The position numbers were made by a program, and so were the translations under genes. A DNA stretch of 49,289 nt from Caryophanales bacterium UBA3668 (GTDB taxonomy: Bacteria > Bacillota_I > Bacilli_A > RFN20 > CAG-826): positions 1 to 49,289 of the forward strand of contig DFJP01000078.1 in the NCBI GenBank assembly GCA_002373085.1. The letters are read 5' to 3'. Each line of letters begins with the position of its first letter. Positions within the stretch are counted from its first letter, which is position 1. Below are positions 34,510 through 42,647 of this stretch, one piece after another. Under the pieces are notes generated by a model. The model was not told the DNA's origin. It ran no database searches and saw nothing but the letters and a program-made list of their open reading frames with translations.

Positions 34510-37086
34510 ATGAGAATTGATGAAAAGTACTCGATTAGTGGAATGAGCTGTGCTGCCTGTAGCGCAAGAATTGATAAAACCGTTAGAGCGTTAAAAGGAG
34601 TTAAAGAAGTAAACGTCAATCTACTCACTAACTCAATGGTAGTAAGCTATGATGAAAAACTCTTAAGTCAAGAAAAAATAATAAAAGAAATCGCAAAAGC
34701 TGGTTACGGAGCCTCTTTTATCGATGCTTCAGAAAACGATTTGCCTATTTCTAAAGAAGAGTTAGAAGATCACGAAACTCCAAAATTGTTTAAAAGATTA
34801 ATTACCTCTTTAATACTACTTATTCCTTTATTTTATTTAGGAATGGGATTCATGCTTAATTGGCCTTTGGGTGAATTAGTTAATCTCCCGTTTGTTTTAG
34901 TCATTATTGAAATGGCTCTTTCTTTATCAATAATGCTTATAAATCACAAATTCTTTGTTTCTGGTTTTAAGGCTATTATTCATAAGTCTCCAAACATGGA
35001 TACTTTAGTAATGCTTGGAAGCGGAGTTGCTTTTATCTACTCTTTAGTCTTATCAATCATCTTATTTGTTGATACTGCGAACGGAGAACCACTACATTCG
35101 CTTCACATGATTATGATGAATATTTCTTTTGAAACTGCAGGAATGGTTCCAACTTTAATCACTATTGGAAAAACTCTAGAAAGCTATTCAAAAGGAAAAA
35201 CCACTAATTCAATTAAAGCATTAATGAATTTAACACCAAAAACAGCGATTATCATTCAAAATGATAAAGAAGTTGAGGTTCCAATAAACGAAGTTAAAAT
35301 AGACGATATCTTTATTGTCAAGCCAGGAATGAGTGTTCCAGTTGATGGAGAAGTCATTTCAGGCAATTCAAGTATTGATGAATCAATGTTAACAGGAGAA
35401 TCTCTTCCAATAGATAAAGAAGTTGGAAGTCTAGTCAAAAGCGCAACAATCAATCAAAACGGAGTATTGGTTTGCAAAGCTATACGTGTTGGTAAAGACA
35501 CCACTATTAGTCAAATCATCAAAAGCGTAGAGAAGGCTGCTAATAGTAAGGCAAAGATTTCTCAACTTGCAGATCGAGTGTCTGGAATATTTGTTCCAGT
35601 AGTCATTTTAATGGCGATCATTGTTTTCATTTGTTGGTTAATTTTTGGAGGAGATTTTGTCGCCTCCCACGCCGACATCCATTCAACCTTACTTTCATAT
35701 TCAATTGAGCGAGGAATTTCTATTTTAGTTATCTCTTGTCCATGCGCTTTAGGTTTAGCAACACCAGTTGCAATCATGGTTGGAAGCGGAAAAGGAGCAA
35801 GAAATGGAATCCTCTATAAAAACGCAGAGGTAATTGAAGAGGCTGGAAAGACTGACTACATCATTTTTGATAAAACAGGAACAATTACAAAAGGTAAACC
35901 AACAGTCACCGATGTTATTTCCTATATAGATGAGAATGAACTAATTGAAATCGCATCTTCAATCGAATCAAATAGCAATCACCCACTAGCTTTGGCGGTC
36001 ATTAACTACGCAAACGAAAGAGGAATTAAAGGGATTTTTGCCGAAGAATTTGAAAACGTCTCTGGCAAAGGATTACAAGCAAAAATCAACAATAAGGCCG
36101 TTTTTGCCGGAAATATTGCTCATTTAACGGAGAAAAACGTACAAATTGACGATAAAGTCGATTTAATCAACTCACTATCCGCTCAAGGAAAGACCCCACT
36201 TTTATTTGCTAGAGAAGATAAGCTCATTGGAATTATCGCAGTGAGTGATGTCGTAAAAGAAGATAGTAAAGAGGCAATTGAAAAGATTAAAGGATTAGGA
36301 ATTATCCCAATCATGCTGACTGGAGATAATTCTTTAAGTGCAAGATATATTGCTGATCAAGTTGGAATCGACCATGTCATTAGTGATGTTTTGCCAGAAG
36401 GTAAACTTGAAATAATCAATAAAATCAAAAAATATGGCAAAGTCATGATGGTTGGAGATGGTATCAATGATGCGATTGCTCTAACTAGCGCTGATGTTGG
36501 AGTGGCGATTGGCCAAGGCAGCGATGTTGCTATTGATAGCGGTAATATTGTCTTAATGAAATCATCACTTTTGGATGCTTACGCCGCTATACGCTTATCT
36601 CAAAATGTATACCTAAATATTAAAGAGAATTTATTCTGGGCATTTATCTATAATCTCATTATGATTCCAATTGCTGCTGGAGTCTTATCTTTTGCTGGTG
36701 TTTATAAAGTCATGCCATGGATGGGGAGTGCCGCAATGGCGTTATCTTCTGTCTTTGTTGTTTGTAATGCCTTAAGAATTAATTTATTCAATCCTTACAA
36801 ATTAAGGAAGATTAATAAACATAATAATGTTCCAGATATATTAGTTAATTACAATAACTGTGAAATAAAGGAGAATAAAAACATGGAAAAGGTTATTAAA
36901 GTTGAAGGAATGATGTGCATGCACTGTGTCGCACACGTTAAAGAAGCTCTTGAAGGAATTAAAGGTGTTGATTCAGTAGAAGTTTCATTAGAGAAAAACG
37001 AAGCAGTCATCACCTCAAAAAAAGAAGTCAAAGATTCGTTAATTGAAAAAGCTATTACTAAAGCAGGCTACAAAGTAGTAAAGTAG
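34510..37086 (+). CDS. copA: Copper-exporting P1B-type ATPase fused to a C-terminal CopZ domain
   Basis: An 858-residue Cu(I) pump. The N-terminal HMA domain has G-M-S-C14-A-A-C17. Eight membrane spans follow, with the transport motif C410-P-C412 in span 6. The phosphorylation motif D454-K-T-G-T, the H-P nucleotide motif (N-H-P-L near 490) and G-D-G-I-N-D are present, and span 8 ends N-L-F-N-P. After a roughly 35-residue linker a second HMA domain (G-M-M-C803-M-H-C806) fills residues 792-858. Its sequence and charge are those of free CopZ chaperones. An internal AAAGGAG and ATG precede that domain, so a separate chaperone is probably also made. Usual CopA length without the tail is about 740-820. 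Confidence 0.94.
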   Translation: MRIDEKYSISGMSCAACSARIDKTVRALKGVKEVNVNLLTNSMVVSYDEKLLSQEKIIKEIAKAGYGASFIDASENDLPISKEELEDHETPKLFKRLITSLILLIPLFYLGMGFMLNWPLGELVNLPFVLVIIEMALSLSIMLINHKFFVSGFKAIIHKSPNMDTLVMLGSGVAFIYSLVLSIILFVDTANGEPLHSLHMIMMNISFETAGMVPTLITIGKTLESYSKGKTTNSIKALMNLTPKTAIIIQNDKEVEVPINEVKIDDIFIVKPGMSVPVDGEVISGNSSIDESMLTGESLPIDKEVGSLVKSATINQNGVLVCKAIRVGKDTTISQIIKSVEKAANSKAKISQLADRVSGIFVPVVILMAIIVFICWLIFGGDFVASHADIHSTLLSYSIERGISILVISCPCALGLATPVAIMVGSGKGARNGILYKNAEVIEEAGKTDYIIFDKTGTITKGKPTVTDVISYIDENELIEIASSIESNSNHPLALAVINYANERGIKGIFAEEFENVSGKGLQAKINNKAVFAGNIAHLTEKNVQIDDKVDLINSLSAQGKTPLLFAREDKLIGIIAVSDVVKEDSKEAIEKIKGLGIIPIMLTGDNSLSARYIADQVGIDHVISDVLPEGKLEIINKIKKYGKVMMVGDGINDAIALTSADVGVAIGQGSDVAIDSGNIVLMKSSLLDAYAAIRLSQNVYLNIKENLFWAFIYNLIMIPIAAGVLSFAGVYKVMPWMGSAAMALSSVFVVCNALRINLFNPYKLRKINKHNNVPDILVNYNNCEIKENKNMEKVIKVEGMMCMHCVAHVKEALEGIKGVDSVEVSLEKNEAVITSKKEVKDSLIEKAITKAGYKVVK
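36867..36873 (+). promoter_or_regulatory. Internal ribosome binding site for CopZ
   Basis: AAAGGAG ends 9 bases before the in-frame ATG at 36883, inside the copA reading frame. It is stronger than the site in front of copA itself and looks like a normal intergenic ribosome binding site that the upstream frame reads through. Confidence 0.75.
36883..37086 (+). CDS. copZ: CopZ-like copper chaperone by internal initiation in copA
   Basis: In the same frame as copA, this ATG would yield a 67-residue protein that is exactly one HMA domain: [15 protein letters not shown] at the start, then a beta-alpha-beta-beta-alpha-beta fold ending A-G-Y-K-V-V-K. Free CopZ proteins have this length and start. 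The strong internal ribosome binding site makes separate translation likely. The chaperone would hand Cu(I) to the N-terminal HMA of CopA. It could instead be only the tail of CopA. A parallel is E. coli copA, where a frameshift releases a chaperone from the pump gene. Confidence 0.7.
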   Translation: MEKVIKVEGMMCMHCVAHVKEALEGIKGVDSVEVSLEKNEAVITSKKEVKDSLIEKAITKAGYKVVK

Positions 37087-37090
37087 TAGC

Positions 37091-37876
37091 ATGAGTAAAA
37101 TTGATATTGTCTTTGTTGATATTGATTGCACACTTCTTAACTGGTCAACTAGACCACCATTTTTCGATATCGATTCAATAAATGCATTAAAAGAGGCCCA
37201 AAAGAAGGGGGTTCTTGTATTCTTTTGCACTGCTAGACCATATCATTCAGTAAAAGAAATTAAGATTCTTGACATCTTCACTCCTGATGGAATGATCCTT
37301 GCAAACGGAGGCTTTGTTTTACACAAAGACATAATCCTTTATGAGACAATCATGGAGAAAGAAGTATTCGAAAGACTATGCGATCTTGCAATAAAGTTAA
37401 ATGTTAATGTTGAAGGCGTTAGAAGATATGATTGTTTCTTTATTGCTGAAGAAAATGAAGCTGTTAAACAGCTTTTCAATACATATCCAGAAAATATCCC
37501 TAGCATTGAAGACTATCATAATCAAGATGTTATTGGACTCACATTATTCGCGCAGAAAGAGTTAGACGAGAAATTCATGTCTATCATGCCTAAGGATAGT
37601 TATTATTTCCGCTACCACGACTATGGAGTGGATGTTTGCACCGTTCCTCATGTTAAAGGCGAAGGCATTAAAGTTGTTTTAAAAGAGTTAGGCATTTCTA
37701 AAAATCGTGCAATGGCAATTGGAGATGATATCGCTGATATATCAATGTTTGAAGAAGTGAAATACGGAGTGGCAATGGCTAATGGAAAAGAAGAAGTCAT
37801 TAAAGCAGCCAAAATAAAAGCTCCTTCAATTGATGAAAGCGGAGTTAAATACGTTATAGAAAAATACGTATTATAA
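37091..37876 (+). CDS. Cof-type HAD hydrolase
   Basis: A 261-residue HAD protein of the Cof/YidA type with a large C2 cap. The nucleophile motif is D10-I-D12-C-T, where the family has D-x-D-G-T. Motif II is F-C-T-A-R, the lysine lies in H-V-K-G-E-G, and motif IV is G-D-D-I-A-D (usually G-D-x-x-N-D). Both substitutions are near the active site but keep the aspartates. Substrates in this family are sugar phosphates, FMN or PLP. It starts 4 bases after copA and shares its transcript, ending at the bidirectional terminator; a copper link is unproven. Confidence 0.87.
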   Translation: MSKIDIVFVDIDCTLLNWSTRPPFFDIDSINALKEAQKKGVLVFFCTARPYHSVKEIKILDIFTPDGMILANGGFVLHKDIILYETIMEKEVFERLCDLAIKLNVNVEGVRRYDCFFIAEENEAVKQLFNTYPENIPSIEDYHNQDVIGLTLFAQKELDEKFMSIMPKDSYYFRYHDYGVDVCTVPHVKGEGIKVVLKELGISKNRAMAIGDDIADISMFEEVKYGVAMANGKEEVIKAAKIKAPSIDESGVKYVIEKYVL

Positions 37877-37892
37877 ATAGAATTTATAAAAT

Positions 37893-37925
37893 AAAACCAT
37901 CTCGGAAGGAGAACGAGATGGTTTT
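37893..37925. terminator. Bidirectional terminator between the HAD and HMA genes
   Basis: A 12-bp stem AAAACCATCTCG/CGAGATGGTTTT with a 9-base loop is flanked by T runs on both strands (TTTTTT on plus; TTTTATTTTAT on minus). It ends the csoR-copA-HAD transcript and the converging ZIP-HMA transcript. Confidence 0.9.
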
Positions 37926-37945
37926 TTGGTTATTTATATTGGAGT

Positions 37946-38194
37946 TTATTTCCAAAATAATCCTTTTTTAATTGCCTCTTCTTTTTTAATAGAGAGGACT
38001 TTATATCCAGTTGGCTTAAACGCTGCTTTAATAACTTCTTCAGTTAGTTTTTCAGGAGTTATAACAACTGCTTCGTTTTTAAAGTGAGAAGAGGATACTT
38101 TCTTGATTTTGAAATTTCTTCTAAAGACATCGTTAACGTGTGTCTCACACATTCCACACATCATGCCTTCAATTTTGATAATATATTTATTCAT
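37946..38194 (-). CDS. HMA-domain metallochaperone-like protein
   Basis: An 82-residue protein with one heavy-metal-associated domain: I-K-I-E-G-M-M-C-G-M-C-E-T-H at residues 6-19 with the C-x-x-C pair, and a V-V-I-T-P-E strand. A basic C-terminal tail (K-K-E-E-A-I-K-K-G-L-F-W-K) is an addition. It resembles CopZ but is unlike the domain in copA (G-M-C-E instead of M-H-C-V after the first cysteine). It is co-transcribed with a ZIP transporter, 4 bases apart, so its cargo might be the ZIP substrate or copper. It follows rather than precedes its partner gene. Confidence 0.86.
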   Translation of the reverse strand: MNKYIIKIEGMMCGMCETHVNDVFRRNFKIKKVSSSHFKNEAVVITPEKLTEEVIKAAFKPTGYKVLSIKKEEAIKKGLFWK

Positions 38195-38198
38195 ATTT

Positions 38199-38975
38199 TT
38201 ATCCTAACGCAATATCTAATACCATCATGAGAACAAAGCCAACTGCTAAACCAATGGTTGCTAAGTTAGAGTGCTTACCTTCGTTAGCCTCTGGGATTAA
38301 TTCTTCGACAACAACATAGATCATTGCACCTGCTGCAAACGCTAAAGTGATTGGCAAAATTGATGATACCAAAGAGGTGAGTCCAATTGCGAGTAAAGCA
38401 GCGACTGGTTCCACTACTCCAGAGAGAAAACCTAGCAAGAAAGCCTTTAATTTTGAACAACCTTCCTCTTTTAAAGGCATAGAAATAATCGCACCTTCTG
38501 GGAAGTTTTGGATTGCAATACCGATAGACAAAGCAAGCATTGCTTGTTCGTTAATGTTACCAGTAATTGCGCTAGCGATAATAACCCCAACCGCTAATCC
38601 TTCTGGAACATTATGAAGCGTAACAGCAAGCATCATCTTAAAGGTTCTAGATAGCTTATTCTTAATTTTTCCTTCTTCACCTTTATTGATATGCATGTGT
38701 GGGATTAAGTAATCGAGTAAAAGTAAGAAGCCAATACCAATTAAGAAACCAACCGCAGGAATAAGCCACATTCTGTAATCGCCTTTTTCATAGTTATCGA
38801 TTGCAGGTTGGAGTAAACTCCAAATTGAAGCTGCAATCATCACACCAGAAGCAAATCCAAGCAAAACTTTTTGTAGTTTTGGGTTAATTTCCTTTTTCAA
38901 AAAGAAAACCATAGCGCTACCAAGAGTTGTACCTGCTAATGGGATTAATAAGCTTAATATAACAAGTGGTGACAT
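38199..38975 (-). CDS. ZIP-family divalent metal transporter
   Basis: A 258-residue membrane protein with eight spans. Span 4 has H-N-V-P-E-G and span 5 has Q-N-F-P-E-G, the paired metal-site motifs of ZupT/ZIP proteins. A short H-M-H-I-N-K loop between spans 3 and 4 provides the variable histidines. ZIP proteins bring Zn, Fe or Mn into the cytoplasm. The promoter carries a long palindrome of DtxR/MntR type, suggesting iron or manganese (or zinc) repression. AGGAGG precedes the ATG closely (4 bases). Pairing with an HMA chaperone is uncommon for ZIP genes. Confidence 0.92.
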   Translation of the reverse strand: MSPLVILSLLIPLAGTTLGSAMVFFLKKEINPKLQKVLLGFASGVMIAASIWSLLQPAIDNYEKGDYRMWLIPAVGFLIGIGFLLLLDYLIPHMHINKGEEGKIKNKLSRTFKMMLAVTLHNVPEGLAVGVIIASAITGNINEQAMLALSIGIAIQNFPEGAIISMPLKEEGCSKLKAFLLGFLSGVVEPVAALLAIGLTSLVSSILPITLAFAAGAMIYVVVEELIPEANEGKHSNLATIGLAVGFVLMMVLDIALG

Positions 38976-38989
38976 AGGTCCTCCTTTCC

Positions 38990-39011
38990 GGTTAGTTAGT
39001 CTTAACTAACC
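38990..39011. promoter_or_regulatory. 22-bp palindromic operator (DtxR/MntR-like) before the ZIP gene
   Basis: GGTTAGTTA-GTCT-TAACTAACC has perfect 9-bp arms. It sits between the predicted -10 and the ribosome binding site, over the likely transcription start. The TTAG...CTAA form resembles metal-dependent DtxR/MntR-family boxes. Confidence 0.75.
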
Positions 39012-39016
39012 AATAT

Positions 39017-39044
39017 ATTATATACATATTAAAAATAAAGGCAA
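39017..39044 (-). promoter_or_regulatory. Promoter of the ZIP-HMA operon
   Basis: Minus-strand TTGCCT -35 (39039-39044), 16-base spacer, TATAAT -10 (39017-39022), with the palindromic operator starting 5 bases downstream. Confidence 0.65.
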
Positions 39045-39078
39045 ACAAAAACGATATTATATTTTTATGAATAACAAG

Positions 39079-41430
39079 TTATTCATTAATTGCTCTAGCA
39101 GGATCTTTTTTGCTGGCAATAATAGATGGAATAAGAGCAGAGATAAGAGCGGTTAATAAACCTAAGCCCACCATGATTGGTGCTACCCACCACTGGAAGC
39201 CAGGAAGAGTAAATGTCGTAGAACTTAATAAGTAAAATTTGTACTGATATATAGCACCTGTTAGTAACTTATTTATTGGGTAAACAAGAATTATCGATAG
39301 AAGAATGCTTAAGAATGAACCAAATAGACCTGCTATAAGTGATTCCGTTTCCACCATTAATCCTATATCTATTTTTCTAGCGCCTAAGGATCTTAGTAAT
39401 CCAATTTCATTAGTTCTTTGGTGAATAGATATATAAGTAAGTATAGCGTTAAGGATGGCGCTTACAATAACAGAAATAACAGCAAAGGCATATAAGACAC
39501 TTGTCATCAATAAGATTGCACCATTAAATTGAACAGTGACTCTTTCAAGATAGTCGTTATATGTCAAAGTTCCAAAATCAACTTCTTCATCAGATACATA
39601 TTTATCAAAATAGTCAGATATCGCACTTCTTGATTCAAAATCTTTAGTGAAGTAATAAAGAGTGGTAACTCTATCAAAAGCACCCATATTAAACAAAAGT
39701 GCCTCATATACATAGTCAGAACTATAAGTTGTACTACCTGATTGAATATCAGTAATAAGCTCACCAGTAATAACATTTTTGCTTTTTCCGAGTGATTTTT
39801 GAGCAACAACTATATCGGATTCGTTGGCGTTTTGAATGACATTTCTTTCAAACGCAGGATTATAAATGATGCCCGATTTAAGTAATGGATTATCTGAATC
39901 TTCTTTTTCTCTGATAATACCTGTAATAGTTAATTCATGGGTGGATTCTTCATAGAACTCTTGTCCAGTTTTTCCACGAACGCTAAATAGTTCTGTAGAA
40001 GTATCGTAATAATAGTAATCATTATTAGGAACATATTTATATTTCTTACCAACAATGCTATCAAAGGTAAGTTTTTGCTCACTATAGTGAGATGTATCAA
40101 CATCAAATCCAAGAGATTGTAATGTCGCTCCTGTAAGTCGGTTATAAGAATCAACGACTAACGCTAATTCGTTTTCTCCTCTAGGGAAATGACCACTTAA
40201 ACAATCATATTGAAGTTCTAAGAAATCAAAATCATCAATACTCTTATAAAAGCTATCATACACTGAAGCAACTTTTTTATATGTTGAGTCATTTACTTTA
40301 GTAAATAAGTTAAAGTTTGTCGCTGATGCCTTATATGAAACGTTATAGTATTCCTTTGGCATATTGCCCATATAAGAAAGGAAATCATCACTCATATAAT
40401 TCAAGTGGTCTTGAGTGGCTAATTGACTTAAATCAACAAAGACATATTGATCATCTGTAAATTCTTCATATTCAGAAGTACTTCCTTCACTAGAATATTT
40501 AGCGTATGAAGAAATAGTTACTGGATAAATAGATAAGGCTCTTTCTTCCGTGTCCACAAATGTCTTTGAAACACCACTACTAATTGAAAGAATTAATCCA
40601 ACTCCAGCTAAGCCAAGCGAGCTTGCTAGAATGATTGAGATTGTAGAATATTTTTTAACAACAAGGTTCTTAACTCCCCACTTTAATGAAGTGTGTAAAG
40701 GAATAGAGACTTTACCTAATTTATCGTCAATTTCGCCCTCTTTTTGGGTAATTGGGGCGGAATCTGACGTAATTTTTCCATCCTTAAGTTCAATAATGCG
40801 ATCAGAATATTTAGAAGCGTATTCGTGGTTGTGAGTGACCATAACCACCAAATGATCTTTAGATAATTTTTTAAGGATTTCCATTATTTGAGATCCGGTT
40901 TTGCTATCTAAAGCACCAGTTGGTTCATCCGCTAAAATGACAGTTGGTTTTCCAATAATTGCTCTAGCGATTGCCACTCTTTGTTTTTGACCACCAGAAA
41001 GAGCTTTTGGTTTATCAAATTTCTTATCTAGTAAATCTACTTCTTTTAAAGAAGCATCCACTAGTTCATCAATGTTTTCGATTTTACGATTCGAGATTTG
41101 AAGTTTTACCGCTACATTATCTCTAACATTAAGGTGAGGAAGTAAGTAGCAGTTTTGTAACACAAAACCAATTTTCTCGTTTCGATAAGCATCCCAATCT
41201 TTATCTTTAAAGTTATCAGTAGGAACTCCATCAACAATCATTCTTCCGCTTGTTGGCTTGTCTAATCCACCAATGACATTTAGTAAAGTAGTCTTACCAC
41301 TTCCAGAAGCTCCAACAATCGAAACAAAACCACTCTCAGGGAGAGTTAATGAAACATCATTAAGTGCGATGACATCATCGGATATTTGTTTTCGAGTGTA
41401 AATTCTAGAAATCTTCTCTAAGGTAATCAT
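39079..41430 (-). CDS. ABC exporter with fused ATPase and FtsX/MacB-type permease
   Basis: A 783-residue protein. Residues 1-225 are an ABC ATPase (Walker A G-A-S-G-S-G-K-T near 41, signature L-S-G-G-Q-K-Q-R, Walker B V-I-L-A-D-E-P, H-loop V-T-H-N). A linker leads to one membrane span near 265-285. Then comes a roughly 350-residue extracellular domain rich in Y, S and D, and three C-terminal spans with the FtsX fold (R-S-L-G-A-R-K-I-D near 690 is the family's cytoplasmic loop). This is the MacB/LolD-FtsX mechanotransmission design in one chain. Substrates for such proteins are antimicrobial peptides, lipoproteins or signals. It is monocistronic. Confidence 0.9.
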   Translation of the reverse strand: MITLEKISRIYTRKQISDDVIALNDVSLTLPESGFVSIVGASGSGKTTLLNVIGGLDKPTSGRMIVDGVPTDNFKDKDWDAYRNEKIGFVLQNCYLLPHLNVRDNVAVKLQISNRKIENIDELVDASLKEVDLLDKKFDKPKALSGGQKQRVAIARAIIGKPTVILADEPTGALDSKTGSQIMEILKKLSKDHLVVMVTHNHEYASKYSDRIIELKDGKITSDSAPITQKEGEIDDKLGKVSIPLHTSLKWGVKNLVVKKYSTISIILASSLGLAGVGLILSISSGVSKTFVDTEERALSIYPVTISSYAKYSSEGSTSEYEEFTDDQYVFVDLSQLATQDHLNYMSDDFLSYMGNMPKEYYNVSYKASATNFNLFTKVNDSTYKKVASVYDSFYKSIDDFDFLELQYDCLSGHFPRGENELALVVDSYNRLTGATLQSLGFDVDTSHYSEQKLTFDSIVGKKYKYVPNNDYYYYDTSTELFSVRGKTGQEFYEESTHELTITGIIREKEDSDNPLLKSGIIYNPAFERNVIQNANESDIVVAQKSLGKSKNVITGELITDIQSGSTTYSSDYVYEALLFNMGAFDRVTTLYYFTKDFESRSAISDYFDKYVSDEEVDFGTLTYNDYLERVTVQFNGAILLMTSVLYAFAVISVIVSAILNAILTYISIHQRTNEIGLLRSLGARKIDIGLMVETESLIAGLFGSFLSILLSIILVYPINKLLTGAIYQYKFYLLSSTTFTLPGFQWWVAPIMVGLGLLTALISALIPSIIASKKDPARAINE

Positions 41431-41557
41431 GATAATTTATTATAGCCTATTACAACTCTATATATAATATAAGAACAAATTTTCCCTATAAAAAAATATG
41501 TTTTCTTATCATTAATAAGCGTGTAATATTTATCCATTGACTGAAAGGATTGATATT

Positions 41558-42514
41558 ATGAAAAAATATATCGGAACAGTTTTAACTGCTCTAGTGGTAA
41601 TTGGTTTATCAATAACTGCTTTATTTGTTAGTGACTTATCATTAGACAACGTTCAATTAGAAACTCTAGTCATCTTAGCCTTCATTTGTGGAGGAAGCAT
41701 ATTATATTGCTTCATTGTTGGAGAACTTGCTCACAATAATTCACAAATGGATAAATTATGGTCAATCTTACCTATTGCTTATACCTGGGTAATTGCTGCC
41801 AAAGGTGGAATGGATATTAGACTTGTTGTCTATGCTGTTATCGTTACCTTATGGGGAATTAGATTAACTATTAACTTTGCAAGAAAAGGTGCCTATAGTT
41901 TGAAATTCTGGACTGGTGAAGAAGATTATCGCTGGGCGGTCTTAAGAAAAACAAAAATCTTAGGAAATAGATTTGCTTGGTGTGCATTTGATTTATTCTT
42001 CATCTGTATTTATCAAAATCTCATCGTTCTCGCTATTTGCTTACCTGCGTTAGCGTGTATGGGATCAACTATTCCGTTTGGAGTCTTTGATTATGTTGCA
42101 TCAGTTAGCTCTATGCTTTTCTTAATCTTAGAGACAATTGCAGATGAGCAACAATGGAGATTCCACCAAAATAAAAAGAAGTTCCTTAGAGAAGTCAAAA
42201 CACTTGATGATATGCCAGAACCATATAATATCGGTTTTAACACAACTGGATTATGGGGATATTTCAGACATCCAAACTATTTAGGAGAACAAGCAATTTG
42301 GCTTTGCTTATATGTCTTTGCTATCGGAGCTGGAGTATGTAAGGCCGCTATCTTTAACTGGTCAATGATTGGACCACTATTCTTAGTTCTTCTTTTCTGC
42401 GGTAGTTCTGCATTTGGAGAAGCTATCTCATCAAGTAAGTATCCTTTATATACCAAATATCAACAACAAGTATTTAAGTACTTGCCAATTAGAAAGTTCA
42501 ATCCAGACAAATAA
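41558..42514 (+). CDS. DUF1295 (steroid 5-alpha-reductase-like) membrane protein
   Basis: A 318-residue protein with about eight spans. The C-terminal G-Y-F-R-H-P-N-Y-L-G-E-Q near 240-250 and the G-P motif after it mark the DUF1295/isoprenylcysteine-methyltransferase-like fold, also shared with steroid 5-alpha reductases. Members act on lipids with SAM or NAD(P)H; the bacterial function is unknown. I chose the ATG at 41558 because AAAGGA lies 7 bases upstream, against a TTG seven codons earlier. It is followed by a strong terminator, so the next gene has its own promoter. Confidence 0.85.
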   Translation: MKKYIGTVLTALVVIGLSITALFVSDLSLDNVQLETLVILAFICGGSILYCFIVGELAHNNSQMDKLWSILPIAYTWVIAAKGGMDIRLVVYAVIVTLWGIRLTINFARKGAYSLKFWTGEEDYRWAVLRKTKILGNRFAWCAFDLFFICIYQNLIVLAICLPALACMGSTIPFGVFDYVASVSSMLFLILETIADEQQWRFHQNKKKFLREVKTLDDMPEPYNIGFNTTGLWGYFRHPNYLGEQAIWLCLYVFAIGAGVCKAAIFNWSMIGPLFLVLLFCGSSAFGEAISSSKYPLYTKYQQQVFKYLPIRKFNPDK

Positions 42515-42534
42515 GTCGTAAATTATTAAAATTC

Positions 42535-42570
42535 AAAAAGTGATGCTTTGCATCGCTTTTTATTTTTCTT
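42535..42570 (+). terminator. Terminator after the DUF1295 gene
   Basis: AAAAAGTGATGC pairs with GCATCGCTTTTT (one G-U) around a TTT loop, followed by TTTTATTTTTCTT. It isolates the downstream HTH-TrpB gene transcriptionally. Confidence 0.88.
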
Positions 42571-42583
42571 TAAAAACTAATAA

Positions 42584-42611
42584 TTGCCTTTAAATATATA
42601 CGGAATATAAT
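42584..42611 (+). promoter_or_regulatory. Promoter of the HTH-TrpB gene
   Basis: TTGCCT -35 (42584-42589), 16-base spacer, TATAAT -10 (42606-42611). The start would fall near 42618, inside the inverted repeat described next; the leader is only about 30 bases, too short for a T-box or attenuator. Confidence 0.72.
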
Positions 42612-42613
42612 AA

Positions 42614-42630
42614 GGTATAAAGATTATACC
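42614..42630. promoter_or_regulatory. 17-bp inverted repeat, putative operator of the HTH-TrpB gene
   Basis: GGTATAA-AGA-TTATACC, perfect 7-bp arms, begins 2 bases after the -10 and covers the transcription start. As the gene's own product begins with a helix-turn-helix domain, autorepression is the simplest reading. AGGAGA follows at 42635-42640, 7 bases before the ATG. Confidence 0.65.
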
Positions 42631-42647
42631 GTTTAGGAGATATAGGT

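Noticed and set aside
39067..39086. Palindrome ATGAATAAC-AA-GTTATTCAT at the end of the ABC exporter gene as a terminator
   Set aside because: Nine-bp arms are real, but the stem is nearly all A-T and no T-run follows on the minus strand, so termination is doubtful.
42584..42647. T-box or tryptophan attenuator upstream of the TrpB-like gene
   Set aside because: The leader between promoter and ATG is only about 30 bases; there is no specifier loop, leader peptide or terminator/antiterminator pair.
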